From positions 1 to 63,350 of the forward strand of contig NZ_WSRS01000001.1 in NCBI RefSeq assembly GCF_009767945.1: a stretch of DNA of 63,350 nt. Reading direction: 5' to 3'. The position numbers were made by a program, and so were the translations under genes. Source of the DNA: Streptococcus danieliae. GTDB lineage: Bacteria > Bacillota > Bacilli > Lactobacillales > Streptococcaceae. A model generated the notes under the pieces. It was not told the DNA's origin. It searched no databases and worked only from the letters and a program-made list of their open reading frames with translations. Below, piece after piece: positions 37,914 to 47,326 of the stretch. Every line of letters begins with the position of its first letter. Position 1 is the first letter of the stretch.

Positions 37914-39349
37914 TTAGCGCTCCCCTCTTCACTATATACAAATAAAGCCTCCACCAAACTCTGAAAATCCGGTCGCTCAGAAGATACGATATTCTTGTAG
38001 CCAGCTTCCTCCATTAAGGTACGGGTTCGCTGCCCCATTACAAAAACAGGGATATTACAATGAGCAGTTGCAAGCCCGATAAAGTCGCGTGCTGCTCGGC
38101 TATTTTGCAAACAGACCGCAGAAGATCCGGAGAAATAGTCATCCTCGTCCATAGGTGCCACTTCCCAACCATGCGTTACACAAAGTCTCTCCTGACCGTA
38201 ATAATCTGCCAACTCTTTCTGCTGATCTAATGAACAATAAATTTGATAATCCTTATTTTTTACTAATTGAGGATCACATAGATACGGGCTCTGAGAGTCT
38301 GGATAAAGTCCTCGCTCTTCCATAAAACTCTGAACTAGGTGACCCAAAGCCCAGATTTTGTTCTCTGCAAGTGAACGAATATCTCTAGCTTCTTGCCTCA
38401 AATCCTCCACAAAAAGTTGCCAGCTTCCAACATCAGCAAAAGCTAAGATTTCCGACGAGGAGTCCGATACAAACGAAGGTAATTTTTTCATATTTTTTCT
38501 TCTAGGGAAACTCCTCACCTGTGCTCCGTAACTTCTTAATAATTCAGATAAACGAGAAGCTCCTTCTTGAATTAGGATTGATTGTCCTTTTAAGGGCAGT
38601 GATTCATAGGTATTCAAGTCTTGGCTAAAGTTAACCACATCCCCTACTACAATCAGACATGGAGGTTGGTAATGTGCTTCCTTCACAAGAGCGAGGATTG
38701 TTTCTAATGTCCCTATTAAAGATCGTTGCTGGGGATGTGTCGCCCATTCAATAACCGCTACAGGTGTTGATAGAGGATAATTTCTTGCTACCAACTCCCC
38801 AACAATAGTTTCCAATCTTCCCAACCCCATTAGAAAAACAAGAGTCCCTTTTAAGGCCGCAATTGCTTCCCAGTTGAGCGCTTGCTCCTCATCTTGAAGG
38901 TGGGCTGTAAATACATGGAAGCTGGTTGCCCGATCTCGATAGGTCATTGGAATCCCTGCATAAGTGAGTCCCGCCATTGCTGAAGTCAAACCAGGAATCA
39001 CTTCAAACGCAATTCCCTCAGCTTTCAACCTCATAGCCTCCTCTCCTCCACGACCAAAAATATACGGATCTCCACTCTTTAACCGGACAACCTTCTTACC
39101 AGCCTTAGCTTCTTGGATGAGAATGCCCTCGATCTCCTCCTGAGAGATTGTTTTCTGTCCCACTTCCTTACCAACAAAAATCCTACGACAGCTCCTTGGT
39201 ACGTAATCCAGAAGAGCAGGATTTACCAAACGATCATAGACCACCACATCTGCACCTTCGAGACATCGTCTTCCTTTTAGGGTCAAAAGTTCCAAATCTC
39301 CGGGACCAGCCCCCACTAAGCTAACACAACCTTGGAAATCTTTCTGCAT
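37910..39349 (-). CDS. Uroporphyrinogen-III C-methyltransferase fused to a HemD-like domain
   Basis: The protein (479 residues) has two parts. Residues 1-250 are SUMT (CobA type): VGAGPGDLELLTLKG (12-26), VVYDRLV, RLKSGDPYIFGRGGEE and MTYRDRATSFHVFT, converting uroporphyrinogen III to precorrin-2. Residues about 255-475 look like uroporphyrinogen-III synthase, ending with FVMGQRTRTLMEEAGYKNIV-type sequence, but are divergent. CobA-HemD fusions are known in Firmicutes; here a separate hemD (28530-29261) also exists, so one of the two may be redundant or altered. Confidence 0.9.
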   Translation of the reverse strand: MQKDFQGCVSLVGAGPGDLELLTLKGRRCLEGADVVVYDRLVNPALLDYVPRSCRRIFVGKEVGQKTISQEEIEGILIQEAKAGKKVVRLKSGDPYIFGRGGEEAMRLKAEGIAFEVIPGLTSAMAGLTYAGIPMTYRDRATSFHVFTAHLQDEEQALNWEAIAALKGTLVFLMGLGRLETIVGELVARNYPLSTPVAVIEWATHPQQRSLIGTLETILALVKEAHYQPPCLIVVGDVVNFSQDLNTYESLPLKGQSILIQEGASRLSELLRSYGAQVRSFPRRKNMKKLPSFVSDSSSEILAFADVGSWQLFVEDLRQEARDIRSLAENKIWALGHLVQSFMEERGLYPDSQSPYLCDPQLVKNKDYQIYCSLDQQKELADYYGQERLCVTHGWEVAPMDEDDYFSGSSAVCLQNSRAARDFIGLATAHCNIPVFVMGQRTRTLMEEAGYKNIVSSERPDFQSLVEALFVYSEEGSAK

Positions 39350-39352
39350 GGC

Positions 39353-40111
39353 CTACATCCTTTCCGCACCTAAATAATCTTCCAACTCCTCCAATGTCGA
39401 TACCTGATTGGGATAATTCACAAGCGGACGAGCAATAATCAGACATGCTATTCCCAGTTCCAAGCAAGTATCAATCTTCTCCCGAATTCCGCCAACTGCT
39501 CCGCTCTCCTTAGAAACAAATACCTGAGCTTTCGCTCGCTTCCACAATTCTCGGTTACATTCTTTGGAAAAAGGAGCCTTTAAAGCATCAATCTGATCTG
39601 CTACTAACCCCAAACTCTCACAATGAGCTACTACTTCTGAAGTAGGAAGGACACGCGCTTGGAAACGTACATTTGGCAGACCAGCTACAAATTGGTCAAG
39701 CGTCTTACTACCAGTCCCCAAGTAAACACTGGTAAATCCCTGCTCCCGAATCCAAGCAATCGCTTCCTGTGTTGAATGGACTACTTTGGCACCAGATAAG
39801 TCAGTTGTAGTTGGTCGCTCAAACCTTAAATAGGGAATTTGAGCTAGATCTGCGGCTCGTATAGCTTCTTTAGAAACCAAGTCTGCAAAGGGATGAGTAG
39901 CATCTAAAATCCCCCGAATTCCCCTATCCTTCACCAAAGCTAGCATTTGTTCAGCTGTCATACGCCCCTGAATAACAGGCTGTCCATATTGAAAAGCTAA
40001 ATGCCTCCCATAATCCGTGACAACCGAAGTAATGACCGGTAGATTTAAACTAGCAAAGAGGGCTAAAATCGATTGACTATCAGAGGTCCCACCTAATAGT
40101 AAGTAGGTCAT
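39353..40111 (-). CDS. cbiJ: Cobalt-precorrin-6A reductase
   Basis: The protein (252 residues) reduces cobalt-precorrin-6A. LLLGGTSDSQSILALF at the start (4-19), DATHPFADLVSKEA (about 73-86), YLRFERP and VFVSKESGAVGG near 200 are the CbiJ/CobK signatures. Its start overlaps the cbiH stop by 4 bases. Confidence 0.92.
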   Translation of the reverse strand: MTYLLLGGTSDSQSILALFASLNLPVITSVVTDYGRHLAFQYGQPVIQGRMTAEQMLALVKDRGIRGILDATHPFADLVSKEAIRAADLAQIPYLRFERPTTTDLSGAKVVHSTQEAIAWIREQGFTSVYLGTGSKTLDQFVAGLPNVRFQARVLPTSEVVAHCESLGLVADQIDALKAPFSKECNRELWKRAKAQVFVSKESGAVGGIREKIDTCLELGIACLIIARPLVNYPNQVSTLEELEDYLGAERM

Positions 40112-40833
40112 AGCCGGTACCCCCGAGGAGTGATCATACGGCCATTTTTAACATAGGTTTCTTTATTCCCAACAATCACAATCGAGGTCATATCTACCAA
40201 AGTCTCATCCACCTCATCAAGTCTGGTCACAATCATCTCTTCCTCTTTCCGGCCAACATCCTTCCCAATGCCAACAATGGTCGCACCCGCTTTACCCGAT
40301 TCCAAAATACTTAAAGCTCTAGCCAGATGATCAGGGCGTCCCTTACTTCTAGGGTTATAAAGACAGACTACAAAATCCCCGTCAGCAGCTGCTTTTAGAC
40401 GCCGCTCAATCATCTCCCAAGGGGTCATCAAGTCACTAAGACTAATATGGCAAAAATCGTTCATCAAAGGAGCGCCTAGTAAGGCAGCTGCCCCTAAGCT
40501 CGCTGTAATACCCGGAATGACTCGAACCTCCAAGTCAGAGTCTTCATCCAACAATTCTAAAATCAATCCTGCCATCCCATAGACCCCAGCATCTCCACTG
40601 GAAACAACAGCTACAGTCTTCCCTGTTTCTAGTGCTAAATCAATAGCCTTTTGACAGCGGTCTACCTCTTTACGCATTCCTGTTGATACTTTTTCTTTGC
40701 CTTCTAATAGATCCTGAATCAGGCGCATATAGGTTGCATAACCAACAATAATTTCAGACTTTTCCAAGGCTTCCAAGGCTTCTTGAGACATCAATTCCTT
40801 CTTGCCTGGTCCTAAACCAATTACATATAACAT
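40108..40833 (-). CDS. cbiH: Cobalt-precorrin-3 C17-methyltransferase
   Basis: The protein (241 residues) methylates C17 and contracts the ring. VIGLGPGKKELMSQEA (4-19), VGYATYMRLI, VSSGDAGVYGMAGL (79-92) and VCLYNPRSKGR near 155 fit CbiH/CobJ. The Cbi context gives the cobalt-first substrate. Confidence 0.94.
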   Translation of the reverse strand: MLYVIGLGPGKKELMSQEALEALEKSEIIVGYATYMRLIQDLLEGKEKVSTGMRKEVDRCQKAIDLALETGKTVAVVSSGDAGVYGMAGLILELLDEDSDLEVRVIPGITASLGAAALLGAPLMNDFCHISLSDLMTPWEMIERRLKAAADGDFVVCLYNPRSKGRPDHLARALSILESGKAGATIVGIGKDVGRKEEEMIVTRLDEVDETLVDMTSIVIVGNKETYVKNGRMITPRGYRL

Positions 40834-40904
40834 CTATCTACTTCTCCTTTATGAGTTTTACCGATTCAAAAAATAAGAGGACTTTATGTGCTTTAGCAGT
40901 ATTG

Positions 40905-41969
40905 TCAGCAATCAAAAGCTTTGGCATCAGCAAGCGCAAAGGTAGCTCCCTGGAAAGCAAAACGCTGACTCAAGACTCGCCCATGACTCGCAAGATCTGC
41001 ACTAGCAAGAGCCACACTACCGACACCAACCGTTTGCCTTACAAATTCTGATTGGGGATAGTTAGCAGCCACCAACTGCAGTTGCTCTTTCGAATACGTT
41101 TCAAAAGGAATTTGCAAGCGTTCTGCTAATTGACAAATAGCCTTTTCCTCTTTTTTAACATCAATACTTACAAGACGAGCTACTTCTCTTGGATCAATTC
41201 CTTGTAGTCGGCAAAATGTGTGAAATCCCTCTTCAAAAATTGCTGGATCTAAATCCTTACGTGCCCCAACCCCTACTAAATAAGGCTTCGGGCAAAGACA
41301 AACCTGTTTTTCCCTTTCTGAGTACTCTTGCGGCTTTAAGGTCAAAATAATCAATGGGAGATTTTCATCCTTTAGTTTATCTATCTCCTCGCGATCAACC
41401 ATCTCTAATCCAGGAAGATTTTCTAGCCAATCTTTTTCTTGGTAACAAGCAATCGACTGACCCTGTGCTAGCCAACGATTAAAGGGAACAATGTAGGGGC
41501 GAAGGGCCGGTGTCCAAGCATTTAGAGACTTGGCTAATAGGTCTAAGGCAGTAACTCCTTGGACATCTGTAGCCGTTGTGATAACTGGATCTGCCCCAAG
41601 GAGTCGCCCAATCGTCCGAGCCCAAGCATTGGCTCCTCCTAAATGACCACTTATAAGACTAATCACATGTTCTGCTTTCTCATCTAAAACAAGAACAGCG
41701 GGATCTTCCGTCTTATCTTTGATGACAGAAGCCAGTGAACGGACCACAATCCCTGTAGCCATAATGCAGATAAGGACATCAACCTCTTGAAAGAGTCTTG
41801 CAAGTCCTGCCTTGGCTCCGCCTTCCAAGAGATACACCCCTTCTTCCCACAACCGTTGAGGAACTATAATCGAACTCGATTGTGGCAATACAGAAGCGAG
41901 ACGAAAGGCTGTCTCTTTTCCCTGCTGCGTCAAAGCGACTATCGCCACTCGTGACCTAGGATTCATCAT
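40905..41969 (-). CDS. cbiG: Cobalt-precorrin-5A hydrolase
   Basis: The protein (354 residues) opens the delta-lactone and releases acetaldehyde. N-terminal, middle and C-terminal CbiG regions are all present: [28 protein letters not shown] and [11 protein letters not shown] (about 110-120), VGVGARKDL and [11 protein letters not shown] near the end. It overlaps cbiF by 14 bases; a 71-base gap to cbiH is the longest inside this stretch of the operon. Confidence 0.93.
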   Translation of the reverse strand: MMNPRSRVAIVALTQQGKETAFRLASVLPQSSSIIVPQRLWEEGVYLLEGGAKAGLARLFQEVDVLICIMATGIVVRSLASVIKDKTEDPAVLVLDEKAEHVISLISGHLGGANAWARTIGRLLGADPVITTATDVQGVTALDLLAKSLNAWTPALRPYIVPFNRWLAQGQSIACYQEKDWLENLPGLEMVDREEIDKLKDENLPLIILTLKPQEYSEREKQVCLCPKPYLVGVGARKDLDPAIFEEGFHTFCRLQGIDPREVARLVSIDVKKEEKAICQLAERLQIPFETYSKEQLQLVAANYPQSEFVRQTVGVGSVALASADLASHGRVLSQRFAFQGATFALADAKAFDC

Positions 41970-42729
41970 CTATTTGTCCTTTACGAAATTCATGTGCAAA
42001 CTGTTTATGGTAAAGTTTAGAATAGTAAAATTCTTGACCAAGAAAATCTCCTACGAGAATTAACGCAGTCTTTCGAATTCCAGCCTCCCGTACCTGATCT
42101 GCAATTGTTTCTAAGGTTCCCTTGACCACCTTTTCTTCTGGCCAGGTTGCTTTATAAATTACAACTGCAGGAGTTGTTCGAGGATAGCCTCCTTGAACCA
42201 ATTCCTCAACTACCGTCTCAATCCCTTGAACGGATAAAAAGATCGCCATAGAAGTCTGATGCTGGGCATAACTTCTCAAAGATTCCTTCTCCGGCACTGG
42301 TGTTCTACCGGCCATTCGGGTGATAATAACACTTTGCGATACCTCTGGAACGGTATACTCTGTCCCTATACTAGATGCTGCCCCTAAAAAGGAACTAACA
42401 CCTGGAGTACAGTCAAAATCAATTCCTCTCTTTTTCATTTCCTCCGTTTGTTCACGAATAGAACCATAGATAGAGAAATCTCCGGTCTGTAGACGTACCA
42501 CTTTCTTGCCCTCACGGACACCTTTCTCCATGGCGTCAATAATCTCCATCAAATCCATACCAGCACTATCGTAGATTTGAACGCCATCCTTGCAGTAATC
42601 TAGCAATTTTGGATTTACAAGAGAACCAGCATAGATGACCACATCCGCTTGACTCAACTGACGGTAGCCCTTCAAAGTGATTAATTCAACATCACCAGGA
42701 CCGGCTCCTACAAAGTGTACTTTTGTCAT
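41956..42729 (-). CDS. cbiF: Cobalt-precorrin-4 C11-methyltransferase
   Basis: Methylates C11. [27 protein letters not shown] and [15 protein letters not shown] are the CbiF/CobM signatures. Start at 42729 ([13 protein letters not shown]) with GAGGAG seven bases ahead; a TTG codon four codons earlier is less likely. 257 residues. Confidence 0.94.
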   Translation of the reverse strand: MTKVHFVGAGPGDVELITLKGYRQLSQADVVIYAGSLVNPKLLDYCKDGVQIYDSAGMDLMEIIDAMEKGVREGKKVVRLQTGDFSIYGSIREQTEEMKKRGIDFDCTPGVSSFLGAASSIGTEYTVPEVSQSVIITRMAGRTPVPEKESLRSYAQHQTSMAIFLSVQGIETVVEELVQGGYPRTTPAVVIYKATWPEEKVVKGTLETIADQVREAGIRKTALILVGDFLGQEFYYSKLYHKQFAHEFRKGQIDDES

Positions 42730-42737
42730 GACTCTCC

Positions 42738-43295
42738 TCAACTTTCTTTTTTGCAGGATAGAATAAAGGTGGGATTTTGTGGTTTAAAATAATGTCCCGA
42801 TCCCAGTCCAGTCCACTGACTCGATTGAATAGATACAAATTCTACATCTACCCATGACATGGAGTCTGCAATTTGATAGGCTTCTAAAGCATTTTCCAAT
42901 AAGATAAAATTTAAAACCAATCGGCCACCTGGATGTAATAAGCCATGACACCAGGAAAAAATATCCGCCATCTGTCCACCAGTGCCTCCAACAAAGATTG
43001 CATCAAAATAACCCGATAGATCCACAGGTGCTAAACCTGAAATCACTTCAAGGTTCTCACATTCAAAATGAGTTCGATTTTTTTGAATCAACTGAACCGC
43101 TTCTATTTTTCGCTCAATCGCAACGACTTCTAATTGCGGATATTCCAAGGCAGCCTGGATAGAGATGCTCCCCGTCCCAGCACCGACATCCAAGAAACGT
43201 TTGGCTGTCCGTAAGTCCAACTTATCAATCGAGACCGCCCTAACATCCGCTTTTGTCATTGGCACCTTGTCCCGTAAAAATAGAGAATCTTTCAT
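42738..43295 (-). CDS. cbiT: Cobalt-precorrin-6B C15-methyltransferase (decarboxylating)
   Basis: The protein (185 residues) methylates C15 and decarboxylates the C12 side chain. Class-I methyltransferase motif [16 protein letters not shown] (34-49), preceded by [15 protein letters not shown], the typical CbiT opening. Starting at 43295 means a 56-base overlap with cbiE; a shorter start at 43259 would lose part of this conserved opening. Confidence 0.93.
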   Translation of the reverse strand: MKDSLFLRDKVPMTKADVRAVSIDKLDLRTAKRFLDVGAGTGSISIQAALEYPQLEVVAIERKIEAVQLIQKNRTHFECENLEVISGLAPVDLSGYFDAIFVGGTGGQMADIFSWCHGLLHPGGRLVLNFILLENALEAYQIADSMSWVDVEFVSIQSSQWTGLGSGHYFKPQNPTFILSCKKES

Positions 43296-43899
43296 TAATA
43301 ATCACCACCACATTCATGTCATACGTACGGTCTTCAACTTCTTCAGCGCTATAGATTTCAATCCTTTCTTCGGGATAGCTTAAATTTTCTCCAATGATAA
43401 AGTACTTTTGACAACCTCTCATCAAAGATTCCTGAGCTAGTTGATAGGGTCCGATTTTTTGATCGGTTACCATAAAAACTTTCTCAAGAGCAAAAATACG
43501 ATCATAATCGGGATTTTTCGCATGGCTGCTCGTAATATAACTATCATTCAAGGGTAAAGAAATGCGACTAGCCAAATACTGAATCGAACTAATACCTGGC
43601 CAAATGCGAACACTTGTAGGAAACTTCTCCGACAACCACTTTCCAAGACCGTAGATTAAGGGATCTCCCGAAACCAGATAGACTAGATTTTGCTGCGGCA
43701 TCTCTTTACTAAGAAGTACTGCTAAATCTGCTAATTTCTTGGGAGCTATTCGTTCTTTGTGTCGATAAATATCGGGGACAACCGCTAGATGCCGCTTACT
43801 TCCAATAATTTTATCAGCCTGCTGAAATAGTCGATCCTGTGATAGAAGCCCCAAGTCCGGATTCCCGGGACCAATTCCAATAACATCAATCATTGCCAC
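43240..43899 (-). CDS. cbiE: Cobalt-precorrin-7 C5-methyltransferase
   Basis: The protein (219 residues) methylates C5. DVIGIGPGNPDLGLLS (4-19), YLVSGDPLIYGLG (about 94-106), GISSIQYLASR. Separate cbiE and cbiT correspond to the single CobL of aerobic producers. Confidence 0.92.
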   Translation of the reverse strand: MAMIDVIGIGPGNPDLGLLSQDRLFQQADKIIGSKRHLAVVPDIYRHKERIAPKKLADLAVLLSKEMPQQNLVYLVSGDPLIYGLGKWLSEKFPTSVRIWPGISSIQYLASRISLPLNDSYITSSHAKNPDYDRIFALEKVFMVTDQKIGPYQLAQESLMRGCQKYFIIGENLSYPEERIEIYSAEEVEDRTYDMNVVVIINERFSIFTGQGANDKSGC

Positions 43900-45035
43900 T
43901 CCTTTTGTAAGTATTCCAAAGGCTCCGTTGAGGCGAGATAGCCTGTCCGAGAAGCAAAGAGAACAACATCAATCTGGACCTCTGGCTTCCGATTTTTAAC
44001 AAGTCGGAGACAACGTTGTTGAATCTTGTCAACCAGAACCTGATACAGATGCTGGTAGCCTGCCTGCTCGATCAAATCTCCAGCAGCCTCTGTTGTTAAA
44101 CAGGCATCAATCTCCCTTAACAAAGGCAGAGGAGCTCCCAGCAGGGCCAAATTAGCAACCAGTGTCTCCATACGAGCATCAGCATCTTTGCTATGAGTTG
44201 AAAAAACTCCTGCTGCAATCTTGACAAATTTTCCCATATGCCCCACAAGCAAAACCTTCGTAAAACCAATTCTTTGAACCTCCTTCAGAATATGGCCTAC
44301 AAAATTACTCATATTGACAATCAAATGAGGAGAAATTGAAAAATGCTTGCGAACAAAAGCTTCTCCGTAATTCCCAGGGACCAGTACAACTGACCGATAT
44401 CCCTGTTGATACAACATTGAGAGTTCTAGACTAATAGCTGCCTTCCAACTATCCTCTGACATCGGATTGACGATACCAGTAGTCCCCAGTATCGAAATCC
44501 CACCCTCAATTCCCAGTCGAGAATTATAGGTCAGTTTTGCAACCTCTTCTCCCTCAGGCACAACAATTTCCACATGACCCCCAAAATCTGAACCCAATAA
44601 TGAACGTAGCGATTCTTCAATCATTCTTCGGGGGGTCGGATTAATAGCAGCCATACCAACAGCTAGAGGCATCCCTTTCTGCGTAATTCTCCCTACACCG
44701 ATACCACCCTCAATGGTGATAGGTGTATTTTTCCTATCTAGCCGAAAATAGGCGTAGATAAGCAGACCATGAGTCGCATCAGCATCGTCTCCGCCATCCT
44801 TTCGGATAGCTGCCCGTGCTCTATCTCCGTCAAACCAAGCATCCTCCACTTGCATCCAAACATCCTGACCGGAAGCAGTACGAACCAAAACACGCTCTAC
44901 CAAATCTTGTTCCAAAATCATCTGCGCAGCTGCTACACTAGCTGCTGTTGCACAAGTCCCGGTCGTGTAACCTTTCCTGAGTTTCTTTCCATTAACATAT
45001 GCATAGTCAGAACTTTGATCTATTTCTCCCACCAT
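43890..45035 (-). CDS. cbiD: Cobalt-precorrin-5B C1-methyltransferase
   Basis: The protein (381 residues) methylates C1. LRKGYTTGTCATAASVAA (20-37) is diagnostic, as are INPTPRRMIEESL and the GNYGEAFVRKHF block. CbiD occurs only in the anaerobic pathway. Confidence 0.95.
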   Translation of the reverse strand: MVGEIDQSSDYAYVNGKKLRKGYTTGTCATAASVAAAQMILEQDLVERVLVRTASGQDVWMQVEDAWFDGDRARAAIRKDGGDDADATHGLLIYAYFRLDRKNTPITIEGGIGVGRITQKGMPLAVGMAAINPTPRRMIEESLRSLLGSDFGGHVEIVVPEGEEVAKLTYNSRLGIEGGISILGTTGIVNPMSEDSWKAAISLELSMLYQQGYRSVVLVPGNYGEAFVRKHFSISPHLIVNMSNFVGHILKEVQRIGFTKVLLVGHMGKFVKIAAGVFSTHSKDADARMETLVANLALLGAPLPLLREIDACLTTEAAGDLIEQAGYQHLYQVLVDKIQQRCLRLVKNRKPEVQIDVVLFASRTGYLASTEPLEYLQKEWQ

Positions 45036-45038
45036 TCT

Positions 45039-45668
45039 CTACCCCATTCTTTCTGCTAATGCATTTACAATTGCAGCTGCTACTGTACTTCCTCCTTTTC
45101 TACCAAGAGCAACAATAGCGGGTAAAGAGCTAGCATGTAATTGTGCTTTCGACTCAGCTGCCCCCACAAAGCCTACAGGGACACCAATTACAGGTACCGG
45201 ATCCAATTGTCCTTGATCTACTAGCTCCAAAACTTTAAAAATAGATGTTGGTGCGTTTCCAAACACAAATAGCTTGGGGCCTGGGAGAGCAGCTGCATGC
45301 TCAACAGCGGCCATAGAACGCGTAATCCCCTTCTCTTTGGCCTCTTTAAAAATCTCTGGGTTATTTACTAAACAACGGTACTGAACACCCAACTTATCCA
45401 ATAAGGAAGTCCGAAAACCACCCAAAACCATCGTCGTATCTGTAAAAATCGTCCCCTTTTTTCGAAAAACCTCTTGAATTGCTTCAATAGCTTGATTAGA
45501 AGACTGAATCGTTTCTAAATAATCAAAATCTGCTGTCACGAGTAAAACCCGTTTTAACATCCACTGAAAAGTCTCCTCTAACTCCTCCAGCTCAGGATAC
45601 TCTTCTGCTAATCGTTGCTCAATCCATAATAGTTGATCTTTGTCCTTTGTCGATTTATGGTAGCCCAT
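45039..45668 (-). CDS. Precorrin-8X methylmutase paralogue lacking the catalytic His
   Basis: The protein (209 residues) is clearly of the CbiC family: VTADFDYLETI, TIFTDTTMVLGG, VIGVPVGFVGAAESK and GGSTVAAAIVNAL are preserved. The catalytic His of CbiC/CobH (His45 in the neighbouring copy, motif IHTTGDFDY) is replaced by Leu43 in LLVTADFDY. Start at 45668 (MGYHKSTKDK), after the stop of the first copy; the frame reaching 45755 lies inside that gene. It may bind the corrin without turning it over, or form a heteromer with the active copy. Stop and next start (cbiD) are three bases apart. Confidence 0.85.
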   Translation of the reverse strand: MGYHKSTKDKDQLLWIEQRLAEEYPELEELEETFQWMLKRVLLVTADFDYLETIQSSNQAIEAIQEVFRKKGTIFTDTTMVLGGFRTSLLDKLGVQYRCLVNNPEIFKEAKEKGITRSMAAVEHAAALPGPKLFVFGNAPTSIFKVLELVDQGQLDPVPVIGVPVGFVGAAESKAQLHASSLPAIVALGRKGGSTVAAAIVNALAERMG

Positions 45669-45678
45669 CTCTAATCCC

Positions 45679-46353
45679 TCACTCCTGATTTTGCTTTGTA
45701 GAATAGCGGACATAGTCCTCTGTTTCCACCTGCCCTGTTTGATACAAAATGGCATTCAGCACAGCAACGACCAGGGTTGCCCCACCTTTATAACCTGCAT
45801 TCACAATACTGGGAAGACTTGATTGACGGACAGCCTCCTTAACTTCTAGAACATCTTGAAATCCAACTGGTAAAGCTAAAATAGCCGCAGCATCAAGTTC
45901 ACCCGCATTCATGTTTTCTAATAAATAAGTCAATCCCTCTGTACTTTCTCCAAAAGCAAACAGTTTTGGGCCGGCAATCTCCTTGGCTAAATCAATCGCT
46001 TGCTGGGCCCTTGTTTTTCCAGACTTCAAACCACAGCCTTGTGGAACAAGACAGACATAGGTCACCCCCATCTTATCTAAAACTCGTTTATTAATCCCAT
46101 TCAAAGAAATGGGTGAATCAAATAGGATCGTTCCTTTTTCTTGAAACACAGACAGAATACTCTCTATAGCATCTTGATGGAATTCCAAGGTTTTCAAATA
46201 ATCAAAATCTCCCGTTGTGTGAATGCAACGTTTAATAATAGACTCCTCCATCTCCGATTGAAACTGATAATCAGGATACTGATCCCTAATCTCTGATTTA
46301 ATGATTTGAAAACTTCGCTTTTCAATCGAAGATGGATTTTTTATATAAGACAT
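45679..46353 (-). CDS. cbiC: Cobalt-precorrin-8 methylmutase (catalytic copy)
   Basis: The protein (224 residues) moves the methyl group from C11 to C12 to give cobyrinic acid. The catalytic His45 is in KRCIHTTGDFDYLKTL; TILFDSPISLNG, LALPVGFQDVLEVKEAV and GGATLVVAVLNA complete the family pattern. A paralogue without the His follows ten bases downstream. Confidence 0.9.
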   Translation of the reverse strand: MSYIKNPSSIEKRSFQIIKSEIRDQYPDYQFQSEMEESIIKRCIHTTGDFDYLKTLEFHQDAIESILSVFQEKGTILFDSPISLNGINKRVLDKMGVTYVCLVPQGCGLKSGKTRAQQAIDLAKEIAGPKLFAFGESTEGLTYLLENMNAGELDAAAILALPVGFQDVLEVKEAVRQSSLPSIVNAGYKGGATLVVAVLNAILYQTGQVETEDYVRYSTKQNQE

Positions 46354-46386
46354 GTAATTTCCTCCCCTAATTCTTCCATTCCTGAA

Positions 46387-47325
46387 TCAACCGATATAGA
46401 CCTTGTATAAAATTCCTAATAGGAGTACAAAAAATTCTACTAGATACATCAGTTTAATGGAAAGAGTGATATCTCGACGTGAAATAGGACGTAATTCGTC
46501 TCCAATCTTAGGCTTATCAATCCATTCTCCATGATAAAAATGACCACCTCCGAGTTGGATACCAAGCGCTCCGGCTAGTGGAGCCTCTGTAAAAGCACTA
46601 TTTGGACTAGCATGCTGATAGCGGTCCCTCCAACCGATTCTTAAAGCCTCTTTTGAATTCAAACGAAGAAGAACCGATGAAGCAATTAACAGAAACCACG
46701 TTAAACGTGCAGGAATCAAGTTAGCTAAGTCATCCATCCGAGCGGCTACATAACCAATTGTTTGATAGGCCTCGGTTTTATAGCCAACCATAGAGTCTAA
46801 AGTATTCACTGCCTTGTATACAAGAGCCAGTATAGGACCTCCTAAAAACAAAGCCATTAATGGAGCTACGATTCCATCCGAGGTATTTTCAACAACAGTT
46901 TCCACTGTAGCTTTAAGAATCTCTTCCTCCGATAAATTTTGAGTCTCTCGTCCTACAATCATTCCTACTTGTTGACGCCCAGCCACTAATCCACCCTGCT
47001 CTAAAGCGAACTGAACTTTCCGAGCCTCTAACTCCAAACTTTTAGCAGCCAAGCAGGTATAGGATAGATAAATCCAAACTAGCCAATAGAGCCAAGCATG
47101 GACTCTTTGCGCCAAAAATAGTCCAAGGCAAGCTACCAAATAAGTTCCCCCGACAGTAGAAATCCAGAGCAGAGCACCAAACACATGAGGATGAGTCTTT
47201 CTTAATGACCAGCCGAGGCAGTAAGAAATCCAGTTCCCCATCCATTTAACAGGATGAGGCCAGTGATAGGGATCTCCTAAACACATATCTAGGACAACAG
47301 CAACCAGAATCGCCATTAGTTGCAT
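46387..47325 (-). CDS. cbiB: Adenosylcobinamide-phosphate synthase
   Basis: The protein (312 residues) is a membrane enzyme that attaches aminopropanol (phosphate) to cobyric acid. LDMCLGDPYHWPHPVKWMG near residue 12-30 (with the conserved DP and HPV), ETVVENTSDGIVAPL, NTLDSMVGYKTE and PNSAFTEAPLAGALG are CbiB/CobD signatures. The enzyme making its aminopropanol-phosphate substrate (L-threonine-phosphate decarboxylase) is not in the window. Confidence 0.94.
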   Translation of the reverse strand: MQLMAILVAVVLDMCLGDPYHWPHPVKWMGNWISYCLGWSLRKTHPHVFGALLWISTVGGTYLVACLGLFLAQRVHAWLYWLVWIYLSYTCLAAKSLELEARKVQFALEQGGLVAGRQQVGMIVGRETQNLSEEEILKATVETVVENTSDGIVAPLMALFLGGPILALVYKAVNTLDSMVGYKTEAYQTIGYVAARMDDLANLIPARLTWFLLIASSVLLRLNSKEALRIGWRDRYQHASPNSAFTEAPLAGALGIQLGGGHFYHGEWIDKPKIGDELRPISRRDITLSIKLMYLVEFFVLLLGILYKVYIG

Positions 47326-47326
47326 C

